The notes under the pieces: generated by a model
Databases searched by the model: none
Seen by the model: the letters and a program-made list of their open reading frames with translations, nothing else
Told to the model about the DNA's origin: nothing
Part shown: positions 23,792 to 31,564 of the stretch, piece after piece
Numbering within the stretch: the stretch's first letter is position 1
How the letters are laid out: every line of letters starts with the position of its first letter
From: Clostridia bacterium
GTDB lineage: Bacteria > Bacillota > Clostridia > Oscillospirales > Acutalibacteraceae
Direction of reading: 5' to 3'
NCBI GenBank assembly: GCA_017429345.1
Contig: JAFRPB010000162.1
Location: forward strand, 1 to 34,560
Length of the DNA stretch: 34,560 nt
Position numbers and translations under genes: made by a program

Positions 23792-25948
23792 TCAGTCGTC
23801 TTTCTTGAGTTTCGCGGTCTGCCGCTGCGCCATCACAAGACGCGCGTAAATGCCGTTCTGCTGAACGAGTTCGCGGTGCGAGCCGACCTCGGCGATGCGG
23901 CCTTTTTCGATTACCACGAGCCTGTCGGCGTTGCGCAGCGTGGAAAGCCGGTGCGCGATGGCAAAGGTCGTTCTGCCGCGGATCAGCTTTGCGAGCGCGT
24001 CCTGAATGGAGACCTCCGTCTCGGGATCGAGCGCGCTGGTCGCTTCGTCAAGGATCAGGATCTCGGGATTGCGAAGCACGGCGCGGGCAATGCTGATCCT
24101 CTGCCGTTCGCCGCCGGAAAGGTTGTGCCCGTTTTCGCCGATCACGGTATTGTAACCGTCGGGCAGATTCATGATAAACTCGTGGGCGTTGGCCGTTTTT
24201 GCCGCAGCGATGACCTCTGACGGCAAAGCGTCCGGACGCGCGTATCTGATATTGTCATACACCGAGCCCGCAAAAAGGAATGTCTCCTGAAAAACGACGC
24301 CGATCTTTTCGCGGTACTGATGCTGTGAGAACTCGCGGACGTTTCTGTCGCCGATCAGGATGGCGCCGTCGTCAGGCTCGTAAAGCCGCAGGATCAGATT
24401 GATCAGCGTGGATTTTCCCGCACCGGAATGGCCGACAAGACCGATCATTTCGCCGCTGTTCACGTGCAGATCGATATCTTTGAGAACAGGCTCATATGCC
24501 TTGTATCCGAATTTCACCCCGCACAGGTCGATATCTCCGGTAAGTGAGAAGTCCTGCTCTTCGGCGTCGGAGGTGTCGTCTTCTTTTTCATCCGCGACCT
24601 CATAGAGCTTTACGAGGCTTGTGACGAACTCACCCAGTCTGCGGGGGAGCGTGGAGAGCCAGCGAAGCGGCTGATAAATATACGAGAGAAACAGCGTGAA
24701 TTCCAGAAGCGCACCGATGCTGATCGTTCCCTGCAGCGCCATTTTTCCTCCGAAATACAACACGAAAAATTCGCCGATCCCCATGAAGAACGAGAGGAAG
24801 GGGAAAGTCATCGACCAGATATGCTCGTTGCTGACGGAGATATCGCAGAGCTTTTTCGACAGACGGTCGAATTTATCCGTCTCGCGCTGTTCGCTGCCGA
24901 AGGTCTTTACGACGCGGATCCCGCGCACGATGTCATGCAGAACGGAATTTGACCGGGAATCGCACCGCCACTGTTTTTCATACCGAACGTGAATGTATTT
25001 CCAGAAACGGGAGATCGCAAATGACACAGCGGGTACGGGGATAAAGATCAGCAGCGTAAGAAGCGGACTGATGCGCAAAAGAATTACGAACACCACGACG
25101 AACATGATCAGCTTTTCTATTGCGTACATGCCCTGTTCCGTAATGAATCTGTTGACTCTTTCGGTGTCGCGCGTAACGCGCTTCATCAGGTCGCCTGCTG
25201 TTTTTCGAGACATGGACGAGAGCGAGAAACGCTGGATCTTGTCATAGGTCGAAAGACGCAGACGCGCCGCGAGAGCGGTGCCGATCTTATTGGAACGGCG
25301 CTGGCTCAGCATTCTGAGTGCGATCCCGAGTACCTGCGTCAGGCCGATAAAGAAAACGGTCAGTACGATCCCTTTGATCGCTTCGCTCGTTTCGATCGTC
25401 GGGTTATTGAAATATCCGTCCACAAGGCGTGCGTTCAGTACCGGCAGCATCGCGGACGCAACGCTTGCGGCGGTGAGCAGCAGGCCTGCTAAAACGATCT
25501 GCGGCAACTCGGGACGCAATAGCCTCACGGTTCTGCGGAAAAGATAATTCTTCTCGACGCAGAAAAGACAAACGTCCATCCCTTTCGCATAATGTCTGCC
25601 GCATTTCGGGCAAACGCGCAGGGTATCTTTTTTTATGGCGATTTCTTCGCCTGTTTCGATATAATGGTTTACGACCTTGCAGAATTCGCCGATCTCTTCG
25701 GCGCAGCTCATGGAAAAACGGCAGACAGGGATATTGTCAGCGCCGTCCGGATCCGCGTTCTTCGGCGTTAGCTCCAGCGTACCGCAGCCCGCGAAAGTGC
25801 GCTGCGTGATCTCTCCGATATCGGAGAGAGGGAATCTGTCGGTTTCGTTTCCGTCCGTCCCGACCAGCAGAACGCCGTCTGAGAAGCGCAGCGTACCGCT
25901 GCAGAGCGCGCCGTAGGCGTCAAGGTCGAATCGTACTTCCGATTGCAA
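23792..25948 (-). CDS. ABC exporter subunit with N-terminal PH-like region and zinc ribbon
   Basis: I place the start at TTG 25948, eight bases after GGAGG (the GGAGGAG at 25961-25955). A TTG at 25963 would put that Shine-Dalgarno sequence inside the gene. The product has 718 residues. Residues ~1-105 look like an all-beta PH/GRAM-like fold. Next comes a Cys4 ribbon, CPKCGRHYAKGMDVCLFC (C113, C116, C127, C130). A six-helix exporter domain follows, and the ATPase has Walker A GHSGAGKST, signature LSGGERQR, Walker B ILILDEATSALD and switch His in IAHRLSTL. The catalytic Glu is intact. It probably pairs with the product of the gene at 26500-28860, as the fold and Cys4 layout are shared. Exported substrate unknown. 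Confidence 0.92.
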   Translation of the reverse strand: MQSEVRFDLDAYGALCSGTLRFSDGVLLVGTDGNETDRFPLSDIGEITQRTFAGCGTLELTPKNADPDGADNIPVCRFSMSCAEEIGEFCKVVNHYIETGEEIAIKKDTLRVCPKCGRHYAKGMDVCLFCVEKNYLFRRTVRLLRPELPQIVLAGLLLTAASVASAMLPVLNARLVDGYFNNPTIETSEAIKGIVLTVFFIGLTQVLGIALRMLSQRRSNKIGTALAARLRLSTYDKIQRFSLSSMSRKTAGDLMKRVTRDTERVNRFITEQGMYAIEKLIMFVVVFVILLRISPLLTLLIFIPVPAVSFAISRFWKYIHVRYEKQWRCDSRSNSVLHDIVRGIRVVKTFGSEQRETDKFDRLSKKLCDISVSNEHIWSMTFPFLSFFMGIGEFFVLYFGGKMALQGTISIGALLEFTLFLSYIYQPLRWLSTLPRRLGEFVTSLVKLYEVADEKEDDTSDAEEQDFSLTGDIDLCGVKFGYKAYEPVLKDIDLHVNSGEMIGLVGHSGAGKSTLINLILRLYEPDDGAILIGDRNVREFSQHQYREKIGVVFQETFLFAGSVYDNIRYARPDALPSEVIAAAKTANAHEFIMNLPDGYNTVIGENGHNLSGGERQRISIARAVLRNPEILILDEATSALDPETEVSIQDALAKLIRGRTTFAIAHRLSTLRNADRLVVIEKGRIAEVGSHRELVQQNGIYARLVMAQRQTAKLKKDD

Positions 25949-25974
25949 CGGGAACTCCTCCAATCTTCATTAGA

Positions 25975-26496
25975 TTAATAAACGTAGGGTTCGAGCATCC
26001 TTCTGCTTTTTGCCGGGATCGATGCAAGATCGGGGATGCGGTAACGGTTCGCGTCAACGTCCGTGATATCGATCCCGTCGCCGTTTGCGCGGATGCTCTT
26101 GGAAATATCCTTTACCGTAAAGGACTTTTTCTTTCCGCCGATCTTCACGTCGAAATAGAACTGTCCCATTTTTTCCTTGATGCTCTCGATCGAATCGATC
26201 GCGGGGCAGTAGTAGCGCAGATTTAAATCTTCGCGCATCAGCTTTTGCTGATCCTCCGGGAAATCCGAAAGATGCTCGATGATGCCCAGTTCTTTTTTAT
26301 CCACGTCGCTGACGCAGAGATAGTCCTCCGGCTGCGATATGGGAAGGGCTCTTGAAAGGATCACTCTTCTGTGGGGCTCACCGCGGATCTCAGCGCCGAG
26401 AAAACCGCCGGGAGATGTAAAAAATCTGCAGTCCTCCGCCGTCAGGAATTCCGTTTTCAGCGTGTCGGGAGTGATATTCGTGATCTGATTTTCCAT
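25975..26496 (-). CDS. DUF1854 protein between two ABC exporter subunits
   Basis: The product has 173 residues and starts at ATG 26496 after GGAGGATTGACTT. The stretches VILSRALPISQPEDYLCVSD, KELGIIEHLSDF, LRYYCPAIDSIESIKEK, FTVKDISKSIRANGDG and ITDVDANRYRIPDLASI match the DUF1854 pattern (PF08909). That domain is known mainly as a C-terminal part of, or a neighbour of, ABC exporter proteins, some annotated as cyanophycin-associated. No membrane segment or signal is seen, so it is cytoplasmic. It lies three bases after one exporter gene and 26 bases before the next start, so it is surely co-expressed. Inference: a substrate-recognition or regulatory subunit; no catalytic motif is visible. Confidence 0.88.
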   Translation of the reverse strand: MENQITNITPDTLKTEFLTAEDCRFFTSPGGFLGAEIRGEPHRRVILSRALPISQPEDYLCVSDVDKKELGIIEHLSDFPEDQQKLMREDLNLRYYCPAIDSIESIKEKMGQFYFDVKIGGKKKSFTVKDISKSIRANGDGIDITDVDANRYRIPDLASIPAKSRRMLEPYVY

Positions 26497-26499
26497 AAG

Positions 26500-28860
26500 T
26501 CAATCCTCCGTTTCGTCCTGTGGTTCGGCTTCGTCCGTCGAGGAAAGGATCCCCGCGTTTTTCAACGCCTCCGCCTGTATTTTATACAGCTTGTAAAACG
26601 CACCTTTTTTTCGGATCAGTTCTTCGAAGGTGCCGTTTTCGACGATCGTTCCGTCTTCGATCACCGCAAGTCTGTCAGCGTCGCGCAGCGTAGAGAGGCG
26701 GTGTGCGATCGCAAGCGTCGTACGTCCCTTTTTTAACTTCGAAAGCGAGCCTTGAATATTGCGCTCGGTCTCGGTATCCATCGCTGCCGTCGCCTCGTCG
26801 AGGATCAGGATCTTCGGATTCTGAATGATCGTCCGCGCGATGGAGATCCGTTGGCGTTCGCCGCCGGAAAGAGATCTTCCGCCCGCGCCGACGCGCGTTT
26901 CATATCCGTCCGGAAGCTTCATGATAAAATCGTGGGCGCTTGCGGCTTTTGCGGCGGCAATGACTTCGCTCATATCAGCGTCGGGCTTTGCATATCGGAT
27001 ATTGTCAGCGATCGTGCCGATGAACAAATAAATATCTTGTGAAACGAGGCCGATGTTTTTGCGAAGCTCCGACAGCTTGAGATCGCGCACGTCGATATCG
27101 TCTATGAGAATACATCCTTGTTTCGCGTCGTAAAGACGTGCGATCAGATTTGCGATCGTCGTTTTTCCCGCTCCCGTTTTGCCGACGATACCGAGCATTT
27201 CGCCTGCGTTCACGTGCAGAGAGAGCTTTTTGATGACAGGTCGCGCGGGTTCGTATTCAAACGAGAGCTCGCGAATGTCGATTTCTCCGCGCAGTTCGTC
27301 AAATCCCACCGCATTTTCTTTCTCGGTGATCTGTGCCTGCGCGTCGCAGATCTCAAAGACCCGCTGTGCGGAATCGGCGCAGCGCGCCCACCAGTCCGAC
27401 ACCCACGAGAGGAAATCGAACGGTTCGATCAGCATCTCAAAATAGACGATAAAGCTCAGAAGCGTTCCTGTGGTCAGCGTTCCTTTCGCAACCATGACGC
27501 CGCCGACGCCGAGAACGATCGCGGACAGGATCACGATGAGTGCTTCGATCAGCGGGAACGCGGTCGCTTCAAACAAACTCAGACGGAGCTCCGCTTTGCG
27601 GTAATTTTCGTTCACATCCGAGAAACGCTGATATTCGTCGTCTTCCTTTGAAAACGCTTTGATGATCTTCTGCCCGTTGATGTTATCGCTGACCATCGAG
27701 GATAGCTTCGCGGAGAACAGCCAGGAACGATGGTGCATCCCGCGGAATACTTTATCTCCGAAATACAGTGTCAGGAATACAAGAGGGATCGCCGCAAGAA
27801 CGATCAGCGTTAAACGCCAGCTCATTGAAAACATGATCGCGATCACGCCGATGATCGTTGCCGCGTCGATAATGATCTCCGGCACGCCGTCAACGAAAAA
27901 CCAGTAGATATTGTTGGAATCGCGCACGACGCGCTCCATCAGAGAACCCGTCTGCTTAGATGAGTAGAAATTCAGCGACAGCCGCTGCATCGCCTTGAAA
28001 ATACGCATCTTGATGTCGTAGGTCACCCGCGGCATGATCGAGCCCGTAAAATACTGCTGAACCGCGCTCATCACAGTATGGATGAGGCGGATGCCGAATA
28101 TGGATAGTACAAGGGTCCCGAGGGCTTTGATCTGTTCTGCGACGGGATTGCCGTCGGGATTCGCAAGCAAGGTGTCAAAAAGCGCTCGGGTGCCGATCTG
28201 CGGAACGTAAACTCTGACGGCAGAGCCCAGAAGCATCATGAAGATGATCAGAGCGACCTGCGGGATATATCCGCCGAAAAACTTAAACAGTCTGATCGCA
28301 GTCGCGGAGTTTTTCTCATGCTTTCTGCAGTATTCCTTGCCGGGCGGACAGGGTTCGCCGCAAATCTTGCATTTATCTTCGTTTTGGTCATCCTCCGGCG
28401 GGAGATCGAAGCTGCCCTTATTTTTATAATCGTTGAAAGCGTTTGCGAATGTATCCGCTTCGCCGAGTTTGCCGATGGAGAAACGCGACAGATACTGAAG
28501 TTCGCCGTCTTTTTCGGTGACAAGCGCGCCGGTAGATACGTATTTTTCACAGATCAGCCGGTCAGCGTCTTCGATCGGGAGAGCGCTGATCGTGTCTATC
28601 GTTACGTGGATCTCGTGTTTGCCGTGTTTTGTCTTTTTTGCGTCTATCTCTTCCGTTCCCCAGGCGCAGTAAAGCCCTTTTTCATCGAAACAGATCCAGG
28701 AGTCTTTATATTCGCCGTCCGGCGACATATCGCACCGACAGCACATTAAAAGGGATGAAGTATCGAGTCCTGCTTTCTGCAGAGCTTCCAGCTCTTCCTT
28801 TGAGAAAGAGCCGCGCTTCTGCTTTTCGGGAAGTCTCTTTTTATCTTTCTTTTTCTTCAT
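26500..28860 (-). CDS. ABC exporter subunit with N-terminal beta domain and Cys4 motif
   Basis: The product has 786 residues, starting at ATG 28860 after GGAGG. A basic N terminus (MKKKKDKKRLPEKQKR) is followed by a ~130-residue soluble region like that of the partner subunit, then a Cys4 motif CKICGEPCPPGKEYC (C164, C167, C171, C178). Next are a six-helix exporter domain starting near residue 190 and an ATPase with Walker A GKTGAGKTT, signature LSGGERQR, Walker B ILILDEATAAMD and IAHRLSTL. A charged C-terminal tail (STDEAEPQDETED) is added. Both subunits have apparently complete catalytic residues. It is the first structural gene behind the leader peptide and terminator at 28878-28992. Known context: heterodimeric exporters of this general type often expel drugs or peptides; the substrate here is not known. 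Confidence 0.93.
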   Translation of the reverse strand: MKKKKDKKRLPEKQKRGSFSKEELEALQKAGLDTSSLLMCCRCDMSPDGEYKDSWICFDEKGLYCAWGTEEIDAKKTKHGKHEIHVTIDTISALPIEDADRLICEKYVSTGALVTEKDGELQYLSRFSIGKLGEADTFANAFNDYKNKGSFDLPPEDDQNEDKCKICGEPCPPGKEYCRKHEKNSATAIRLFKFFGGYIPQVALIIFMMLLGSAVRVYVPQIGTRALFDTLLANPDGNPVAEQIKALGTLVLSIFGIRLIHTVMSAVQQYFTGSIMPRVTYDIKMRIFKAMQRLSLNFYSSKQTGSLMERVVRDSNNIYWFFVDGVPEIIIDAATIIGVIAIMFSMSWRLTLIVLAAIPLVFLTLYFGDKVFRGMHHRSWLFSAKLSSMVSDNINGQKIIKAFSKEDDEYQRFSDVNENYRKAELRLSLFEATAFPLIEALIVILSAIVLGVGGVMVAKGTLTTGTLLSFIVYFEMLIEPFDFLSWVSDWWARCADSAQRVFEICDAQAQITEKENAVGFDELRGEIDIRELSFEYEPARPVIKKLSLHVNAGEMLGIVGKTGAGKTTIANLIARLYDAKQGCILIDDIDVRDLKLSELRKNIGLVSQDIYLFIGTIADNIRYAKPDADMSEVIAAAKAASAHDFIMKLPDGYETRVGAGGRSLSGGERQRISIARTIIQNPKILILDEATAAMDTETERNIQGSLSKLKKGRTTLAIAHRLSTLRDADRLAVIEDGTIVENGTFEELIRKKGAFYKLYKIQAEALKNAGILSSTDEAEPQDETED

Positions 28861-28877
28861 TAGTTCCTCCGTATATC

Positions 28878-28908
28878 AAAAAAACGGCGCCGTAACGACA
28901 CGGCGCCG
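28878..28908 (-). terminator. Leader terminator in front of exporter operon (candidate attenuator)
   Basis: A nine-base-pair GC-rich stem (28908-28900 with 28893-28885) has a six-base loop and is followed by seven T residues (28884-28878). The ribosome binding site of the exporter gene begins only seven bases later. A terminator placed here cannot end an upstream gene without silencing the exporter, so it must be conditional. Confidence 0.8.
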
Positions 28909-28955
28909 CCTGAATGAAAGGCAGATTTATTTCCGTCTGAAAAGGCAGACGGCGC
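28903..28955 (-). promoter_or_regulatory. Possible antiterminator and pause hairpin of the exporter leader
   Basis: In the RNA, bases 28955-28951 and 28946-28943 can pair with 28907-28903 and 28911-28908: nine pairs around a four-base bulge. This uses up the 5' arm of the terminator. A competing seven-pair hairpin (28952-28946 with 28939-28933) lies within the end of the leader ORF. The structures are mutually exclusive, as needed for attenuation. Pairing was checked by eye only. Confidence 0.5.
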
Positions 28956-28992
28956 ACCGTGATTTATTAATGATCTTAAGATTCTTCATCAT
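28927..28992 (-). CDS. 21-residue leader peptide of the exporter operon
   Basis: The ORF starts with ATG 28992, eight bases after a perfect AGGAGG (29006-29001), and stops with TAA at 28929-28927. An in-frame ATG at 28989 follows at once. The peptide is basic and ends SRCAVCLFRRK, with a CxxC motif and three Arg codons, two of them CGG. It has no signal peptide or membrane segment. It is followed by a terminator and then the exporter gene. Inference: translation of this ORF controls readthrough, as for the B. subtilis bmrB leader before bmrCD. A direct role as a small zinc-binding or exported peptide cannot be excluded. Confidence 0.65.
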   Translation of the reverse strand: MMKNLKIINKSRCAVCLFRRK

Positions 28993-29035
28993 TGTGTCCG
29001 CCTCCTTTCTTTCATGTAATATTATTTTCCTGTAT

Positions 29036-29064
29036 ATAATGCAATATCTGAACGGGTTTGTCAA
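29036..29064 (-). promoter_or_regulatory. Promoter of the exporter operon
   Basis: On the minus strand TTGACA (29064-29059), a 17-base spacer and CATTAT (29041-29036) precede the leader ORF by about 45 bases. The -35 is perfect, the -10 matches four of six. It starts 43 bases past the stop of the upstream minus-strand gene, with no terminator between. Confidence 0.6.
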
Positions 29065-29106
29065 GTAATATTTCAAAAATTAATGTCAATTCAGGAAATT
29101 TTTGAC

Positions 29107-30111
29107 CTAATCGACCCAGAACACACGGTTTTTCCTTCGGTTCGCCGCTGTCGGGGGTTCGCCGTCGATGTAACCCACGCAGCAATGGCCGACGCCTTCC
29201 CATTCGCCGAGGATGCCGCGCTCCTCAAGAAAGCGTTTGTATTTCGGCGTTTCAAATTCCTGCTTCGCCCGATGGATCCATATACTTCCGAGACCGAGCG
29301 CATGCGCGGCGAGCATCATATTGCCGATAACAAGACTGCCGTCATAAAGATACGTCGGTCTTTTTTTATTGCCGAGCACGATCAGAATGACCGGTGCGCA
29401 GAAAAACGGATCGGGTGTTTCGACGCTCCAGAACGACGCGTTGTCCGCAGCGAGCATATCGCGAAATTCTTTATTTGTAACGGCGATCGTAACGGTCGCC
29501 TGAAGACCCTTGCCGCTGGCGGCATATAAACCTGCCTCAATTATTTTTTCAATATCCTCGCGGCGCGGCATATCGGATTTAAAACGACGGATGCTGCGGC
29601 GTTCGCGGATTGCGTCGAGCACAATATCGGAAGAAGTATGTGTTCCATGTGACGCGTGGGTCAAAGAAAGAATTTTCTCCATATTGCCGACGAAAGATTC
29701 AAGACCTTCTTTATCGTGTGAAGTAAACCTGTCGTAAAGAGGACTGTCGATATCGAGCACGCCGAACAGCTTTCCGCCGACGTGGATCGGGAGCACGATT
29801 TCAGAATTTGACGCGCTGTCACAGGCGATATGTCCGGGAAACGCGTGAACGTCAGGAACGACGATCGTTTCATTCCTCTCAGCCGCCGTTCCGCATACGC
29901 CTTTACCGAGCGTGATTTTCACGCACGCGGGTTTGCCGACAAAAGGACCGAGAGTCAATTCATTTCCGCATAAAATATAGAATCCCGCCCAGTTCAGATC
30001 CGGTAAAGCGTCAGACAATAATGCCGCGGTGTTTGAGAGGATCGTGATCTGTTCCGTAACATTTTCGGAAAGAGAGCAAAGCTGCCTGCAGAGAAAACCG
30101 TAATCCGTCAT
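29107..30111 (-). CDS. Fused free-methionine-(R)-sulfoxide reductase (GAF) and nitroreductase
   Basis: The start ATG 30111 follows AAGGAG by seven bases; an upstream ATG at 30138 would overlap the MFS gene and lacks such a site. The product has 334 residues. Residues 1-150 form a GAF-type free-methionine-R-sulfoxide reductase. Its three cysteines C63 (GKPACV), C73 (GKGVCG) and C97 (PGHIACD) have the 10- and 24-residue spacing of the E. coli enzyme's C84, C94 and C118, and NSEIVLPI follows. Residues ~163-334 form an FMN nitroreductase domain with IRERRSIRRF, GLYAASGKG, FFCAPVILIV and MMLAAHALGLGSIWIHRA. Both parts are redox enzymes. Inference: one chain for thiol and flavin-linked detoxification; the natural substrate of the second domain is unknown. 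Confidence 0.9.
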   Translation of the reverse strand: MTDYGFLCRQLCSLSENVTEQITILSNTAALLSDALPDLNWAGFYILCGNELTLGPFVGKPACVKITLGKGVCGTAAERNETIVVPDVHAFPGHIACDSASNSEIVLPIHVGGKLFGVLDIDSPLYDRFTSHDKEGLESFVGNMEKILSLTHASHGTHTSSDIVLDAIRERRSIRRFKSDMPRREDIEKIIEAGLYAASGKGLQATVTIAVTNKEFRDMLAADNASFWSVETPDPFFCAPVILIVLGNKKRPTYLYDGSLVIGNMMLAAHALGLGSIWIHRAKQEFETPKYKRFLEERGILGEWEGVGHCCVGYIDGEPPTAANRRKNRVFWVD

Positions 30112-30128
30112 ATAATAGCTCCTTTCAT

Positions 30129-31535
30129 TCAATCCCACTCGTCGCCCTTGACCGCGGAAAGATCAACGCCGCGTGTGTCATGCGTTTTCAGCGCAAGAAC
30201 CGTAAAAGCAGCGATCAACCCGGGAATCGCGATGCATAAAATTACGATACCGGCAGAAGAATTGCCGAGTTTTGTCAGAAGGGGAAGCGTAACGCCGTAT
30301 GCGATCCCGATGCCGGTGCCGGTTGCGAGGTTCGCTGTCGCAAGTATTGACGAACGAAGAGCGGTCGGGGCGGATTCGCCTGTCATCATTGTCAGCGTAT
30401 CGACGTTCGACCAGAAAAAACCGATACAGGCGCCGCAGAGAAAACCGACGAAATACGGGGGAAGTCCCGAACGCGCGCCGAACATGAAACCGAGAAAGAG
30501 AATGACTGCGGCGAGGGAAGAAAACAACGCGGCGGCTTTACGGCTCTTTCTGTCGGCGATAAAGCCGGGAATCAACTGACCGAGGGCGCAGCCGACCGGA
30601 AACAGAAAGAGCGCGGTCGTAACCTCATTGACGCCGACGCTTTCCACCGCTGCGGCAAGATCCGTAAATGTTCCGTTATTCAGAAAATGTCCGGCGTAGC
30701 CGTAAGATAAAATGACTTCATAGTCAACTGTCAGCATGAATCCGGTTTCGGAAAATGCGAGGGCAATATACAGCCAACGCAGCTGTTTGTGCTTCCATAC
30801 GAACCTGAGCGCCGGCAGAATGCCGCCTTCCGCCTCCGTGCCGTTATCCGCGGTATTACCGCGAAGATAGTTGATCCGGGAACGGTTGAACGCGTCTGTT
30901 TCCTTTGCGAAAAGAAGTGCGCCGAAGCTTGTGACGAGGCCGACGACGGCGGGGATCAGATATACTCTGCGCCATTGGCTCGTATCGTGCATCAGAAGCC
31001 GACGCAGGAGCGGGATCACCATAACGCCGAGCATAGCGACACATTTGACGACGGAATAGATCTTCGCCCGGTGTTTATCGGGCGACGCTTCCATGATATA
31101 AACGGCTTGCATATCATGCGGAACGAAAAACTGAATGACGCAAGCGCCGATAACGTACACGGGAATGCTGTTTGAAAGATAGACGATCAGAAGACCGAAA
31201 GCCATGCCGAAAGTGTTGATGACAAGAAACGGCTTTCTGCCGAAGCGATCAGACAGAGGTTTATAAAGAATACCGAGCGCGAGGAACGGCACGGAGATCA
31301 TCGAAAGAATATCAAGCACGCCGACGCTTGATTCGCCGAAATGAGAAAGCATATCGTTCGCGATCTCGGTTTTCATCAGCGTACCGATCTGCGAGGCGAT
31401 CTCATCGGTTATATAAACAAGGCTGATAATGAATATCAGATAAGGAAAATAAAACTTTCCGCGAGGGCCCGAAAGCTGGTGTTCTCTGCGCGCGATCTCA
31501 CGTTCTGTTCTTTCCGAGTTCGGTTGCCGTGCCAT
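30129..31535 (-). CDS. MFS transporter
   Basis: The product has 468 residues, the usual length for a 12-helix major facilitator. A basic cytoplasmic N terminus (MARQPNSERTEREIARREHQ) precedes helix 1 (YFPYLIFIISLVYITD). The loop 2-3 signature reads KPLSDRFGRKP, and the second half has a matching GFIADRKSRKAAAL. The family moves small solutes by proton or ion coupling; the substrate cannot be read. The start is ATG 31535 after AGAGGATATCA. The stop lies 17 bases before the reductase-fusion start and the gene begins 29 bases after the PHP gene, so all four genes from 34391 to 29107 look like one transcript. Confidence 0.92.
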   Translation of the reverse strand: MARQPNSERTEREIARREHQLSGPRGKFYFPYLIFIISLVYITDEIASQIGTLMKTEIANDMLSHFGESSVGVLDILSMISVPFLALGILYKPLSDRFGRKPFLVINTFGMAFGLLIVYLSNSIPVYVIGACVIQFFVPHDMQAVYIMEASPDKHRAKIYSVVKCVAMLGVMVIPLLRRLLMHDTSQWRRVYLIPAVVGLVTSFGALLFAKETDAFNRSRINYLRGNTADNGTEAEGGILPALRFVWKHKQLRWLYIALAFSETGFMLTVDYEVILSYGYAGHFLNNGTFTDLAAAVESVGVNEVTTALFLFPVGCALGQLIPGFIADRKSRKAAALFSSLAAVILFLGFMFGARSGLPPYFVGFLCGACIGFFWSNVDTLTMMTGESAPTALRSSILATANLATGTGIGIAYGVTLPLLTKLGNSSAGIVILCIAIPGLIAAFTVLALKTHDTRGVDLSAVKGDEWD

Positions 31536-31564
31536 TGATATCCTCTTTCCTTCCTGAAAAATCC

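Noticed and set aside
25949-25963. TTG at 25963 as start of the second exporter subunit
   Set aside because: The first codons would themselves be the Shine-Dalgarno sequence GGAGGAG; TTG at 25948 has correct spacing.
30112-30138. Upstream ATG for the reductase-nitroreductase fusion
   Set aside because: It overlaps the MFS gene end and its own codons contain the AAGGAG that serves ATG 30111.
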